Counted from the first letter of the stretch, positions 1 to 11,569 are shown. The stretch is 27,498 nucleotides of DNA from Saprolegnia diclina VS20 (GCF_000281045.1 NW_008246185.1:65997-93494), one strand, 5' to 3'. Notes: a model not told the origin generated them from the sequence alone. A program made the numbers and translations.

Positions 1-42
1 CTTGTTCATTGTGCCTTGAGCAATATTGTCTCGACCGGTTGA

Positions 43-663
43 GAGCATCCCCAGGAGTCGTTTTCATTTTATTGCTAACGGGTGGCTTTGGAAACGACCA
101 GTTGGCAATGGAAATGGAGCTCCCCAACAGCGTTGCCAAACGTTGCCAATCAACAGCTGACAGATCAACATTCCGACGATAGTGAGGCCCTCCAGGGCGA
201 CGCCGTCGACGCCAGCACTGACTAGACCGTCCTACTCGCGGCCACGGGCCGCGCTTAGCTAGAGTCATCAATGCAGTTCATGACTGCGCGAGGGAGCTAA
301 CCGCATGTCAGCGGGCGCAGCGACGCCTTGTGTGCAGATATGATTTGCCCAGATCGCGCAATGCGAGTGCCATCGGAGAGGTTCCTGCTACATCTGGGGT
401 CTCTGTGTTGCAGGCATGGCTGTCCTCAACTGTAGAAAACTCCGAGCTGAGTTCTGACGGCGTTTTCATGCCTTGAATTCGCCCATTGCCCGTCGCATGG
501 GCCATAAAAACGATTGGAAATGCTGGCCGATGTTTTTAAAGGAGACCGCGATAAAAACGACCGGCAAATTTTTACAAATTTTTAGAAATAAAAACGCCTC
601 TTGGGGAGGTCCGTTTTTAAAAATTGCTATATTTACGTATAAAAACGACTGCTGGGGATGCTC
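43..663. mobile_element. Non-autonomous DNA transposon (MITE-like) with terminal inverted repeats
   Basis: The first and last 25 bases (43-67 and 639-663) are inverted copies of each other with two mismatches; the shared end begins GAGCATCCCCAG. The trinucleotide TGA flanks both ends (40-42 and 664-666) and may be a 3-bp target-site duplication, though three bases can match by chance. The right half carries four direct copies of ATAAAAACG (504, 551, 588, 639), the last inside the terminal repeat, and an inner hairpin (589-596 pairing with 612-619). No transposase reading frame is present: the only open frame runs out past the right end. At about 620 bp it is too short to be autonomous. The superfamily is not clear, since the ends are not CACTA and the TGA flank does not match the TWA of PIF/Harbinger. 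Confidence 0.7.
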
Positions 664-870
664 TGACGAAATTGTGGAATGTTTAGTCGAATTGTGGTTG
701 TACATTATTGTACACATCGGAATTTTAAATGCGACGATGTCTAGAAGCGGTATTCTGGATCACAAACGAGCACCTGCAAAGGCGAGGTCGAGCCGTGGCG
801 TCCACAAGATGCTTAGAGAGAATAGACGAATGGACAAGGACAACACTAAAATCGTGCAAGCTACTAGTAG

Positions 871-2664
871 TTACGATTCAAAGATTTCTTCGAGCAAAAT
901 GTGCAAATTGATGTTGCCGAGGTGGCCCGACTTGAACTGCCGAATCGCACGCAGAAACAGCACAATGCTCTGAAACACATTGGTTTTGCCCTAATCCGCA
1001 TTCCACACGTTAGACTATCCCAAAGATCACAAACGACATACCGGGAGGATCTCACGCACTTGGCCGTTGGCAATGACCTTGAAGTTGGGCGGCGACGGCT
1101 GGCTGTAGTAAATGAGAAACATGCCGCGGATGCTCGCCGACTTGGTGGGCGGCACGGGCGCGTAGTGCGCGCGGCGGAACGGACGGTCATTGTCCGAGAC
1201 GGCCGGCAAGACGTCATCCAGCATCGCACAAAAGAGGTTCATAATGAGCTCCGCGTCCGTCGGCAAGTTGGCCTCCTTGGTCCACGCCTTGCCTACGCCA
1301 TCCTGAGCGACTCGATTCTCAAACATGTGTTGGCGTACCCTTCCACGCACCGCCACTGTCCCAACGGTACTGGCCCAGAAAGCCATCTTCCGCGAGCGTC
1401 CGGAGCCGCTGGATGCAGTACGCCTTGCTGTACTCTTCCTTGACGTCAAAGTACTTCATAAACTATCGGGAAATTTGAGACATGAAGTTGCTCAATCAGA
1501 CAAAGCGTACCGTCTCGTACTCACGTAGCAAGTGGACGTTCGGCCTAGTCTTGGACACAAAGAGCGGGTCGGCGCGACAGGCGGTAAGGAGATCGTGCAG
1601 CGCAATCTGGTGGAACGTGGTCGGCTCGGTCGCGCCCGGCATGACGACGCTCAGGAGCGGCTGGACCGTGATCTCACACAAGAGCATCTCGCGGCGCAAG
1701 CCACACGCCACGAGCTCGTCGACGTTCTGGAGAAAGCTCACGAGGACGTCCTGGAGGTGCTGTGCGAGCACTTGGCGGAGGCGGTCGCAGATGTCGCCCA
1801 TCTGACGCGGCTTGAGCCGGCACTCGGCGAGGACTTCGAGCGCCTTCTCGACGTGCGGTGCGCTCGAGAGCGCCGACTCGAGCTCCTTCCGCACCGGCGG
1901 CTTCATCGTCGGCTTCATGACCGCGTACGTCTGCGAATAGAGACCGTTCGGGTTGATCGCCGACGACATTTCCATGCCAAAACCAAAGTTCAAGTGGGCT
2001 TCTTCCACCGGGTCGGCGCTCGACGCGGGCGCTTGGAACGCGCGGAGCTCAGCGTCGGTCGAGATGGCTGCTGGCGTCGAGGGTTTCGTAATGTGCGTGC
2101 CATAGACGATGCCCGGCGCCTTGGCCTCGGTCGTCGGCAGCGCAAGGCCCTCGGGCGCCATAAAGCCTACATATTGCGTGGGCTTGCGTCGCCACGGCAG
2201 TAGGCCATCGGTACCTTTGCGCTGGCGCAGGCCATCGGCCACCGGTGGCGTTTCCTTCTTGGCCTCGACCGGCGACGATTGCTACACGATGCCTGTATGA
2301 GGCTGTGGTCGCGTGGGCTGTAGGTTGTACCGTCGCTTCCAGCACGAGCGTCGAGAGGCGCTGGAGAGCAAAGTACGCGCTGCGGCCAGAGATGGCCAAG
2401 CAGACGAGCGCCATGAGGTAGCCTACAGGCGCATCGTCATGGGCGACGGCGAGGATATGGGCGACGCGATCTACCTGGCAGCAAGACGAAGAGGACGACG
2501 GGCACGGAGCGTGCGCCGAGGGCGCCGAGGAGGTAGAGAAGCGCCATGCTCACAAGGAGGGCGACGGCGCCGCGGAAAGATGAGAACTGCGCATGCTGGC
2601 GCTTCCAGTACGCGTCGACCTGCCGCGCCTCCAACGTGCTCGTCGAGGCCATGCTCAAGCTCAT
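871..2664 (-). CDS. TMEM209: TMEM209-family nuclear-envelope membrane protein
   Basis: Six exons join in frame: 2664-2475, 2422-2331, 2281-1511, 1462-1339, 1292-1042 and 990-871, with introns of 46-52 nt. The product is 515 residues (human TMEM209 is about 561). Two hydrophobic segments lie near residues 33-52 and 54-75. The C-terminal half follows the family closely from memory: a YRWDSGGAWKG block, then LPTDAELIMNLFCAMLD (human LPTDSAIIMHVFCTYLD), then a YYSQPSPPNFKVI block, ending with GKTNVFQSIVLFLRAI and GHLGNINLHILLEEIFES. In animals the protein sits in the nuclear envelope and is linked to the nucleoporin Nup205; that role here is inferred. The start is the first ATG in frame (2664); a second ATG at 2652 is possible. 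No Inr match was seen upstream. Confidence 0.88.
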
Positions 2665-4008
2665 TAACCACGAATACAGCGACTGGCACACGATTGGTCA
2701 AAATACAATACGCACCACTATTCAAATGCCACGGTGCCATACACATCACAAGGTATTTTAAATCCATTTAAAAATCATGATTATTCGCACGCGGCAGGGA
2801 TTGGCCAAAAATACTTTGATGGTACCGCATGATTGGTTCCTTTTTGGATTTGTTTGGCGTGATGCGATTTGGCTTTGTGCAGCAGCGAAATGCGACGAGC
2901 CAAACGACAATAGTGTTGTACTAATACTACGTAGCAGACTACGTAGTAGCCAACAGAAGGTTTGTTAATTGTACTATAATACGAAATAACATTCAGACTC
3001 GAACATGAGGTCCAAATATGCTACGCACGGCGAGGAAGATTTGAGAAGGATTCATCGGACAAAGTGCACACGCCACCGCGAGCGGTCACCGTGCACCCGA
3101 CGACGACGCATCTCGAAAGCTTGCCAATCTTGCCAGCAACTTTGTGTAGTCTTGCATAAACGTGAGCATTATTAGATTAGTTTTTGATTATTTTGATGGA
3201 GACCTCACAAGTTACAATGCAACAAGAAGAAAGCACTTTTTGGCAAACCAGAGCTCATAAATACCATAAATAAGGTGTTTTTGCTGTTTACCGACCATCA
3301 CGACCGATGACAACGCGTGCACGGTCCTCACCATTCGCGCTTTGCTCGATCGTGTCAGAGTTTGTGGTTCGAAAATCTTTGGCGCTAGCCAACGCAAGAG
3401 AGAGGAAGCCTGGCGTCATTCCAATCTCCAGGCACGATTGCATCGTCTTGAAGCCACTGCGTGACGAGCGCGTGCTGGTATCCCCGCTGAGCCATCATCA
3501 ATCTCGTCCGGCGCTCGAATGGTCACTCTGGAGAATGTTGGTCTTTACGTCCGACCTTGTGCCAGCCAGATCCGATGCTCATATCCCTAGTCCTACCGTG
3601 CAGCAAACTGTACATATATATAAACGCCAATGTGTAGAATATTGCCCACCAACCGCGCCGGTCGCTTCCGCAGTGCGATGTATTTTCCCATCGCCCAGTC
3701 CCTACAGCAGCTAATAAAACGCAACGTTACAGCATACCATTTAAAAAGAGTATGAAGTGGTGCAAGGTGGCTCCGCGCTGTCAATACTTATCAACAGCCT
3801 TGATTCCTTCTGTCCGCGTGGTCGTGGTCACGATATAGGCTGTAGACTATACGTTACTGAACTGTCTATATACAGTCGAGGCGATGCTCTTGAAGCACGT
3901 GCTGCTGCGTGGACGCGGGCGGTTGTCGGCAAATTGCGTGTGATTAGTCATCGCCCCACTATCCGGTAACGAGGTCTCCGGATACCAAAGATATGTGTGT
4001 CGAGCCAG
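2665..4008. other. Intergenic region without a recognisable gene
   Basis: This 1.3 kb between the TMEM209-type gene and the BTB gene holds the 5' regions of both divergent genes. It is clearly more AT-rich than its surroundings. An open frame at 3307-3714 (plus) could encode 135 residues but shows no domain, no repeat and no coding-like composition. I found no tRNA-like cloverleaf. A perfect short hairpin at 2925-2948 is listed separately, and a short TA run lies near 3610-3620. Confidence 0.6.
2925..2948. repeat. Perfect 10-bp inverted repeat with 4-base loop
   Basis: TACTACGTAG at 2925-2934 is followed by the loop CAGA and the exact reverse complement CTACGTAGTA at 2939-2948. Each arm also contains the small palindrome TACGTA. 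It lies about 260 bp upstream of the TMEM209-type start codon. It could be a transcription-factor site pair, a foldback relic or chance; the sequence does not say which. Confidence 0.75.
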
Positions 4009-4024
4009 GTCATTTTCGAAAAGT
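4009..4024 (+). promoter_or_regulatory. Possible oomycete initiator (Inr) of the BTB gene
   Basis: GTCATTTTCGAAAAG resembles the Inr half (TCATTYY) of the oomycete core promoter GCTCATTYYNCAWTTT; the FPR half matches poorly. It lies about 45 bases before the ATG at 4058. Transcription starting here would exclude the in-frame ATG at 3995, which is why 4058 was chosen as the start. Confidence 0.4.
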
Positions 4025-4057
4025 AACCGCAGGCACGAGGTCGCTCGCTGCAGCAGC

Positions 4058-5294
4058 ATGCTCGAGACTACACTGCAGCGCTCGGTGGCCGTCGACAACA
4101 ACGCACAGCATGAGCTGCCGCCCAAGCACCTCGCCGACCTGCGCCGCAGCCCATCCCGCCGCTCGCCTCGGCGCAGCGACGCCTGCATGGCTGCGACTGG
4201 CGACACGTCGAGCATCCTTCGCCGCGAGTTTGCCCAGTCGCTCGACAAGATGACGGCGCTGCAAGCGTCGATCGGGGCGTCAATGCAGGAGGCCCACGAC
4301 GCAGAGGTGCGCGAGCTCAGCCAGCGGCTCCAGGCGCTGCGCTCCAGCCACGCGACCGACAAGGCCGCCTTTACCTCTCTCTTGACCGCGCTCTCCAAGA
4401 CGGCGACCGACATCCAGGCGCAGCTCCACCAGCTTACCCATCACGAAGCCAAGCGCGACGCGTGGGACCAGCGCGTCGCTACCAAGCTGCAGCATGCCGA
4501 ATCGACGATCAAGCTCAACGTCGGCGGGCGGTACTTTGAGACGGCCAAGGCCAACCTGCTCCGACAGCCGGAGACGTACTTTACAGCGATGCTCGCGAGC
4601 GACCTCTGGGCTCCCCGTGCCGACGGTACCGACGTCGCTCTCTCTATATGTGGATGCTCAACCGCTTGTTTTAGGTGCGTACTTCATCGATGCGGACCCG
4701 GCGGTCTTTGAACACATTATGGTCTATCTGCGCGGCGACGAGATGGCATTTGACGCCATGTCGCATGCGATGGCGTACCGCGTCCTTGGTATGCTCGACT
4801 ACTTTGGTCTCGACATTGCCATGTGGCAGCTGCCGACGTCGGCCGTGGACCTCGGCCTCGAGCGCCGTCGGTTTGACCTCGCCTCGACCTCGTGGCAGCC
4901 CGTGCACGTGCGTAGCGAGTATCCCTCGATTCGGTACTCGGTGCAGCTCATTGAACGCTCGACGCTCTGCTCGCGGCGCCCGCCCGTCGACGCCAACCGC
5001 GGCCTCCGACGCAGCTCGACAGTGAACACCAAGCCGCCGTTTTCGCTGCGCATCGGCTTTAGCAGCTCGACCGACCCGAGCGGCTACGGCACGGAGTTTC
5101 AAGGCGAAGCTTTCGAAGCTGGCGACGTGCTCACGGTCACCTTTCACAAGCCGTCCAACACGGTGCAGTACCTCTTGAATGGCACCGACGTGCCAAGCTG
5201 GACGACGGCCAAAGGCGTCGTGTGGGGCCCGGGACTCCTCTTTCCCTGCGTCGTGACGAACCTACCGCTGCTTCAGATGGCATTTGTATCGTAG
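4058..5294 (+). CDS. BTB/POZ (potassium-channel T1-type) domain protein, KCTD-like
   Basis: Two exons, 4058-4625 and 4675-5294, are joined over a 49-nt intron (GTACCG...TTTTAG) and give 395 residues. A basic, Ser/Arg-rich start is followed by a helical stretch likely to be coiled coil (about 55-147). A T1-type BTB domain begins at IKLNVGGRYFETAKANLL (about 151) and continues across the splice junction with FIDADPAVFEHIMVYLRGD to about residue 245. LNVGG and the FxxxLxYLR-type block are the family hallmarks. The C-terminal 105 residues contain GDVLTVTFHKPSNTVQYLLNG, cut here to GDVLTVTF...VQYLLNG, and look like a beta-sandwich of SPRY type; that part is tentative. KCTD proteins often serve as Cullin-3 adaptors, but nothing here proves that role. 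No membrane segments are seen, so it is not a channel itself. Confidence 0.82.
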
Positions 5295-5480
5295 GTCGAA
5301 TATATTTCTGTGAAATTACGGTGTGTTGTGTAAGAAGTCCATGACAATTTTCTTCCTTATTTCATATATATATAGTATCAACGTAAAGGGTTTCGCATTT
5401 GCCGAGACGTACGAGGTCCAATCTGTCTACGACCTAACCCTACTAGCCCGCTGCCATTTTTGACGTTTCTTACAACTCCT

Positions 5481-5513
5481 AGCTCTGCAATCGATTGCGG
5501 CGATTGCAGAGCT
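5481..5513. terminator. 13-bp perfect hairpin between convergent genes
   Basis: AGCTCTGCAATCG at 5481-5493 and its exact reverse complement at 5501-5513 enclose a 7-base loop. The hairpin sits in the 276-bp gap between the BTB gene (stop at 5294, plus) and the TRP-type gene (stop at 5571, minus), about 58 bp past the second stop. Its place suggests a role in 3'-end formation or in keeping the two transcripts apart. That is inference; a foldback relic is also possible. Confidence 0.5.
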
Positions 5514-5570
5514 GAGAGATAACATTTCGATGCAGCGCCAAACGTATCAACTTGATGTATTGCAAAAGTA

Positions 5571-8500
5571 TCAAAGAGGATCATGGAACGGGTCGCTCTC
5601 GCTTGGCTCGCGGTGCCGCGGGTCGACGACGGGGAACGAGTCGGTGCGACGACCAGAAGTGTCTTTGCCGCGGTGAAGCTCGTCGAGCGCCTCCGACAGC
5701 CTTTGCATGAGTTCTTGTTGCTGCAGCGACGCCTCCGAGATTCTCGCTTCTCCGGCACCTCCCATGATGAGTGCGTTGCGCATGGCCTTGGTGTCGCGCC
5801 GGACTTCGTGCATCCACGAGCGCAGCGTCGACATCAACGCGTCTTCCTTCTCGGTAACGTCGGCTTCAGGTGCCGGGACAATGGCCGCTTCGAGCGCTGC
5901 CGCGACGCCGTCGGCCATGGCTTTCAACGGGACATCAATGTTGTGTGCGTGCACGAGCTGGAAGTAGTAGACAGCGCGGCTGTGGCCGTCGAGCGGCTCC
6001 AGCGGCTCGTCCGGTCGCCACCGACTTTGCACCGCGACCCGCAGCGTCCGGATCGTCGACTTGATGCTCTTCTTGAGCGCTTTGAGCTGCGTGGGCATGT
6101 CGTCCCCGCGGTGTTTCTTGGCCTTTGCAAAGAGAGTGCACAGTTTTTCTTTGGCCTGGTCGATCGCACGGAGCTCGGGGGTGAAGCCCGCGACGACACT
6201 TGCATCGGTGCTAAAATGATTCACCCGGCGCAAAAGACTCTCCAAGCTCTCGACGTGAGCGGGAACGGCCGCTTCCAGCGGTGACACGATGCTCTTCCAT
6301 CCCGATTTGCGCATATTGTCGGCACGAATCGAGGCTTCGTGGTCCGGTCGCAGCGCGACGTGGGCGCGCGAGACGACTTCAAAGAAGATCGGGTTGAGCA
6401 CTCGCTTATTGCAAGAGGCGTCGACGAGATGCATGAGGTCGCTTGTCTCGGCCGGCGTGAGACGCATGGCCTGCTCAAGACGAAGGATGCACTGCGCGTA
6501 GCTCGTGAGCGCCTCGGTCTTGGCCTTCTCGAGACCACCGTCGACCGTTTGGTTCATCATCGCGAGAAGCACATTGAGCAGCAAAATGACAACAACGGCC
6601 GAGTGAAACATCATGAGCACCAACGTGCACTGCGAGAGAAAGACGTCGTACGGGTCAGTCGCGTCAAAAGCACTTAGCGAGTCGAGGGGAAGTTGGCCAA
6701 ACGCGACAAAGTACGTCGTGACGAACGACTCGCCAATCGTGTTGAACGCCTCGGCGTCTTGGTTGCGAAAGAGCTGGTAGTAGGTTATCGTGAGGCCCAT
6801 TTGAACAACCCCGAAAAAGATGAAGAAATTGCGCACATCTTGAAGCAGCTTGGCGATCATCGGGAGGAGGTACCCGGCGGCCGGCACAACTTCGAGGAAT
6901 TGCAGCGAGAGCATCCAGAGCACGATCGTAATGGCGCCACCAACGCCCGTCTGGACGGCCCACGGCGCCGGCAAGAAGCCCAGCTTCATCGGAACGAACA
7001 CGACCAGAATGACCACGTTGACAAGCAGCTGCGTCTGGTTGATGCGCGACTTCCAATAGTTGGCGATCCCGGACGAGAGCATTTCTTCGAGCTCCGTCAC
7101 GACAAAGTAGAGCGACGTGAGCCACAAGATGAAGTTGTTGCTCATCGGGTAGTAGCGCGCTAAACCCGAGAAGACGAGCATGGCGACGACTGGCAGCACA
7201 ATCAACAGCGAAAGACAAACGCTTGCGGACGCCAAGAGCCATTTCGCCTTCATCTTGTACTTGGCAAGGTGCGGAATCGAGACGGAGAGGTCCAGCGAGA
7301 AGCGCCCGTCGTAGCACATGCGCGCAAGCCGATAGAGGTACGGCGGGCGGAGGCCTTGCACGACGAGATAACCCACGATAGTGTTGACAAAGACAAACGT
7401 TCCGAGAAGCATCGGGCCCGTGTTGGCCGCAATGCTCGACTCGTCAAAGAGCAGCGCCGACGTTGTCATTGTGATGAGCAAAAGCACGTTCATGAGCAGC
7501 TGCTCAATGTACTTGCGCTCCGCAAAGAGCTCCCACTTGATTTGGAGCATGCGCACCATGACAATGTGTTCCAAACACTCAGTCTTGGCCTCCAAGAGCA
7601 GCTCGGGGTTGACCGACTGGAGGTGCAGAATCGCGTGCAGCGCGCTGCCGTCGGCGGTCGTGCCGTACACATGTTCGAGCTACAGTTACGTTGAAAACTG
7701 CACGCGGCGGTTCAGAGCGCGCACCTGGCTAAAGCTCACGTCGTGCCGGTGCAATTCGACGCAGTCGTTGAGAAAAATGCGGCCAAGCGCTGGCGCACAC
7801 GTGATCGCCTTGCGAAAAGCCTGCTTGGAGAACGCCTCGTCCGTGTCCTTGAGCACGAGCTGAGAGAGAAGGTACTTGCGAAACTCGGGCGACCCGCGCT
7901 GCTGCACCGCGCTCTCAAGGAGCGATTGGATCATGAGGAATGCATTTCGCTTCTCATGCTGTTTGGTGTCCAGGACGGCCATTGCTAGTGCCTTTGTCAG
8001 CGTAGTGCCATCCTACAACATATGTTACAAGGCAGTTTCGGAAAAGACATGTGATTGTACTGTGCGCACGACGTCCATGTCGGCGTAGCGGTCAATGAGG
8101 CTTTTGACAATGTCCACGTGCCCCCCGAGCGCGGCGAGGAAGAGCGCTGTCTCGCGGCTCTACGCCCGTGCGTTACAGACTGCATCGATTCGAGTGCAGA
8201 ACCTCGTTTTTGACGTTGACTTTGGCGTTGACGTTCAGGAGGCAGTTGACGGCTTCGGTATGTCCGAGACGCGCGGCCAGCATCAACGCCGTGTCGCCGT
8301 TCTGCGCCACGTATAAGATTCGGATAAGCAAATCAGAAATGACGTACGATGTCGGCTCCGTTGATCTGAGGCGACGCCTGTGCCAAAAGCGCAAGGATCA
8401 CGCGCGGGGGCTGGTCGTACACGATGGCTGCGTGCAGCGCCGACCGCTTGGCCTACGCCCACGACGTCCTTAGCGCCATTGGCGAGGTGGTAGGTACCTT

Positions 8501-11265
8501 TTTGAGCTCGTTGACAGCCTCCATGTTGGGCACGTTGGCCGTGTAAAAGGCGCTATGGAACTTCTTGACGGCTTGCTTGTCGGTAATCAGTTGTTTGCAG
8601 TGGGCCGATGGCCATGTGAGGCTCGCATCCGACAGGTATTCCTAGTGGCGTCCATGCGTTGCTTGTCATCCCTGAACGGTTGTACGTGAAATTTCTCAGG
8701 GTCCGCGCCGGCTCGTAGCAATCGCTCGACGCACTTGACACGATGGTGCTTGGCCGCAATGTAGAGCATGGTTTCATTCGTCTAGACACCGCCATATACA
8801 CAGTCGAGTTGCTAAACTATTGCAGATGGAAAACGACATACGGTCGGTGACACCAGTTGCACGTTGCACGACGGCTGCTGGAGGAGAAGCCCGAGAATGT
8901 CCAGTCGACCTTGCACGCAAACGTGGTGCCACACTTTGCGGCCCTACAAGAAAGTATTGTCGTATCGCACTAGTGCCCGGCACATCGACGCACCGCTGGT
9001 GTTTGGTCATCGACCAAGAGCTGGCTTCGTGGAATGCTCAGAAAGTGCGTCTTGAGGTCCTCCCACTGTTTGGCTTCAGCAAGCTCCGCGAGCCAGTCGT
9101 CCACGCGACCCATTTGACTGCCGCAGCACTGGAGTCGCGCATCGCCTTGCCGATCCACGTGCGACTAGCCAAATATTGTCTACGGAATAGACAGCGTCCA
9201 TACCAGGCGCGCCGGGTCCAGCGGGGTCTTGGCGATGCGACAGAGCTCCGCCAACACGCTCACCAGCGCCTCGTTGTGAGCATCCACCGTCTTGGTTGTG
9301 CACGTGAACGCGCCTTTGGCCAAAAGGTCCATGGCCGTTTGTTGGTTCTACCACATACACACGTTCATTCCTCTCTGGCTGCCGTAGCGAATGCTGTACA
9401 ATGTCCGTCATTTGAAGCAGCGGCTCGGTGCAGTACGGCAGGAATCGACGGAGGACGTTCATGTGACCATACTTGGCTGCATACATGACGACCGTTTGAC
9501 CGTCCTACGAGTCCTCGCATCAGCCAACAAAAGCACTTGACAAGGTGTACGAATTCAGGCTCGCCAAGCGCTTGTGTAACGTGCTCGGCAGCCTTTTGGA
9601 TGCGCTGGCGATATGCAGTAATAACGTCGTTGCTACCGTGCTTCTCGACACACGACAGACAGGGCGCTCCGTGGTTGGACACGTGTGCTTTGTTGCAGAT
9701 AGCGCAGGCCCACGTCGGCACGGTATAGCGCAGAGGCGGCGTCATCCCGCTCACACCTTCCCACGTACCCGCGGCAAGATCGACGATGCCCTTGTACAAG
9801 ATGTTGCGCACGAGAAGCTCGAGCATATTGTCGGCGCGGCGCCATGTGCCTATCACAGGACGTCCGTCGCTGGCGTCGCCCGCCACAATGTACGTCTGGA
9901 GCGACGCGTCGGGCAGGACTGATACGTCGATGAACGAGCCATCGATGTGCACCCATTTGAAGTGCTCAAAGTGTTGGCCGAGAAGACTGCCGATCCAGTG
10001 GTCCACTCGCGAAACGTCGCCGGCGCGGGCGAGGCAATGCCCGTGGTAGGCGTCGCGGAGCCGTGCTTCGCGGCCGAGAAGCAGTCGAATACTGTCGGCT
10101 TGTGCGATCTCGAGTGGGGTCTTGCCGTCCTGCGTTCATAGTGTCAGAAATGACTATAGACAATGTGTGTTGTCGAACCTCGTTCTTCCAGTCCACCGCA
10201 GCGTTGGCGCAGAGGAGGAGGTCGACCACGTTGATGTCGTACGACTCGACCGCCAAATGCAATGGCGTCTCCAGTTTCTACAGTAGACCGTGAGTCGCCA
10301 TCGAAGAAGGCTACCTATGTACCTTGGTTCGCGCGTTGACGTTCGCACCTGCACGCAGAAGCCGCTTCAAAGCGAGGGCTTGGCCGCGCTTGGCAGCGAC
10401 GTGCAACGGCGTTTCACCGTCCTGACAAATATCAACTTGATACGAAATAACGCCCATGCGGTTGTACCTCGTCTTCGATGTCGACGGTGGTAAAATATGG
10501 AAGGAGCAGTGCCAGCACATCGTCATGACCGCCCCACGCCGCAAAATGCAGCGCCGTAGCACCCACCTATTCGATGGATGTGGAATGGTCGGTCCAGTGG
10601 ACGCAGGCGTACAGAGAGCTTGGCCGTGACATCCATTTCGGGCAGCTTGGCGAGCAGTAGCTTGAGAATGGCCACGCGATTGTTGCTCGCCGCTTCCTGC
10701 AGCGGACGCGTCGTGTACTACGAACCATACATCGCATCGAGTCTTCCAGCTCCAGTGTACCTCGGGGATCGAGGCGTAAGGTGTTGTTTCAAGCAGGAGC
10801 GTCACCACGTCCAAAAGACCGAGCTCACACGCTTTCGAGAGCACTGTCGCGTGATCGCCGCTCTGCGCCAACATTTGCAGAATCGGCTCAACGATAGAGT
10901 AGTCTTACCTCGGCCGTTTGGAGGTCCTCGGGCGTGTACGAGCGATCGCGCAGTCGCTGCAGCACCAAGAGCGCATTGTCCTCGTCGAGCAGCCGGACCA
11001 TGGTCGAGTTTGTCGTGGCGTCCACGGCGGCATCGTCGTTCGTGTCGTCGATTATCGATCCGCGCCGACCTGACGAAACTTGATACGGCGACTTGGCAGG
11101 GACGGCGCCATAGGTGCGGTTGAAGCGCCACCACGAAACGACGCGGTTGCCCCACATTGCAGCTTTGCGATGAATTCTCAAATGCGATACGTCCGCTCGT
11201 TGCGGTCGTTCGAGTTCGAATATCCGAGCGCGTCGAACATACGCTGTTGTTCGTTTAAGCTTCAT
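5571..11265 (-). CDS. Ankyrin-repeat TRP-type cation channel
   Basis: Eighteen exons join without a break: 11265-10909, 10862-10761, 10717-10613, 10566-10468, 10421-10323, 10277-10179, 10129-9551, 9504-9400, 9347-9204, 9164-8994, 8943-8842, 8781-8686, 8641-8498, 8452-8348, 8301-8203, 8159-8061, 8012-7725, 7679-5571. All 17 introns (39-60 nt) are phase 0. The product is about 1633 residues. Residues 120-300 and 480-835 are ankyrin repeats, roughly one per exon (DGETPLHVAAKRGQALALKR type). Between them lies a non-ankyrin block with a four-cysteine motif WACAIC...CLSC (Cys 429, 432, 444, 447), perhaps zinc-binding. Residues 990-1310 hold about eight hydrophobic segments, with a pore-loop-like VAFGQLP near 1260 and a last helix VVVILLLNVLLAMMNQTV typical of TRP S6. 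A cytosolic tail of about 320 residues follows. Cation conduction gated by the ankyrin domain is inferred. An in-frame ATG at 11157 is an alternative start. Confidence 0.85.
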
Positions 11266-11569
11266 CGTTTCTAGTGGCTCTTATAGCACTTTCTTCAGGT
11301 TCTACAGCACAACAGCAGCCAAACGTGTTTGTGGGCAGCTAGCTGATCCCACCGGGCGCTATGAACAAGAGTGTTGGCTCCCGTAGATGCGACGAGTCGA
11401 CGACGTAGCTCTTTTCCATTTAGTATTTACTCCCTGCCACCTCAATGGCTTGCAACTCGGTTATCTATTGTCCTAGGAAAGTGGTGTATATATGTACAAG
11501 ATGAATGAACAGAGCTCGTGTCATTGCGTCGCGTCAAACTTGTATGTGCATGCAAAGGCGCTACGGAGA
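11266..11569. other. Short intergenic gap
   Basis: These 304 bp separate the stop of the ankyrin-only gene from the start of the TRP-type gene, so they hold the 3' end of the first and the promoter of the second. There is no open frame of note, no kinase-like remnant on either strand, and no clear oomycete Inr. A short TA run lies near 11486-11494. Confidence 0.6.

Noticed and set aside
473-973. Plus-strand open frame of 166 codons at the right end of the small transposon
   Set aside because: It crosses the transposon boundary, the intergenic gap and the last exon of the TMEM209-type gene on the other strand. No domain or coding pattern is seen.
3307-3714. Plus-strand open frame of 135 codons between two genes
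   Set aside because: No recognisable domain, no promoter match ahead of it, and composition like the surrounding non-coding DNA.
5583-6284. Plus-strand open frame of 233 codons opposite the channel's C-terminal tail
   Set aside because: It is the complement of the coding strand of a well-supported long exon. The Arg- and Glu-heavy product has no domain and reflects GC-rich codon use on the other strand. The same holds for plus-strand frames at 1532-2203, 14911-15528, 18843-19256, 25533-26192 and 26193-26675.
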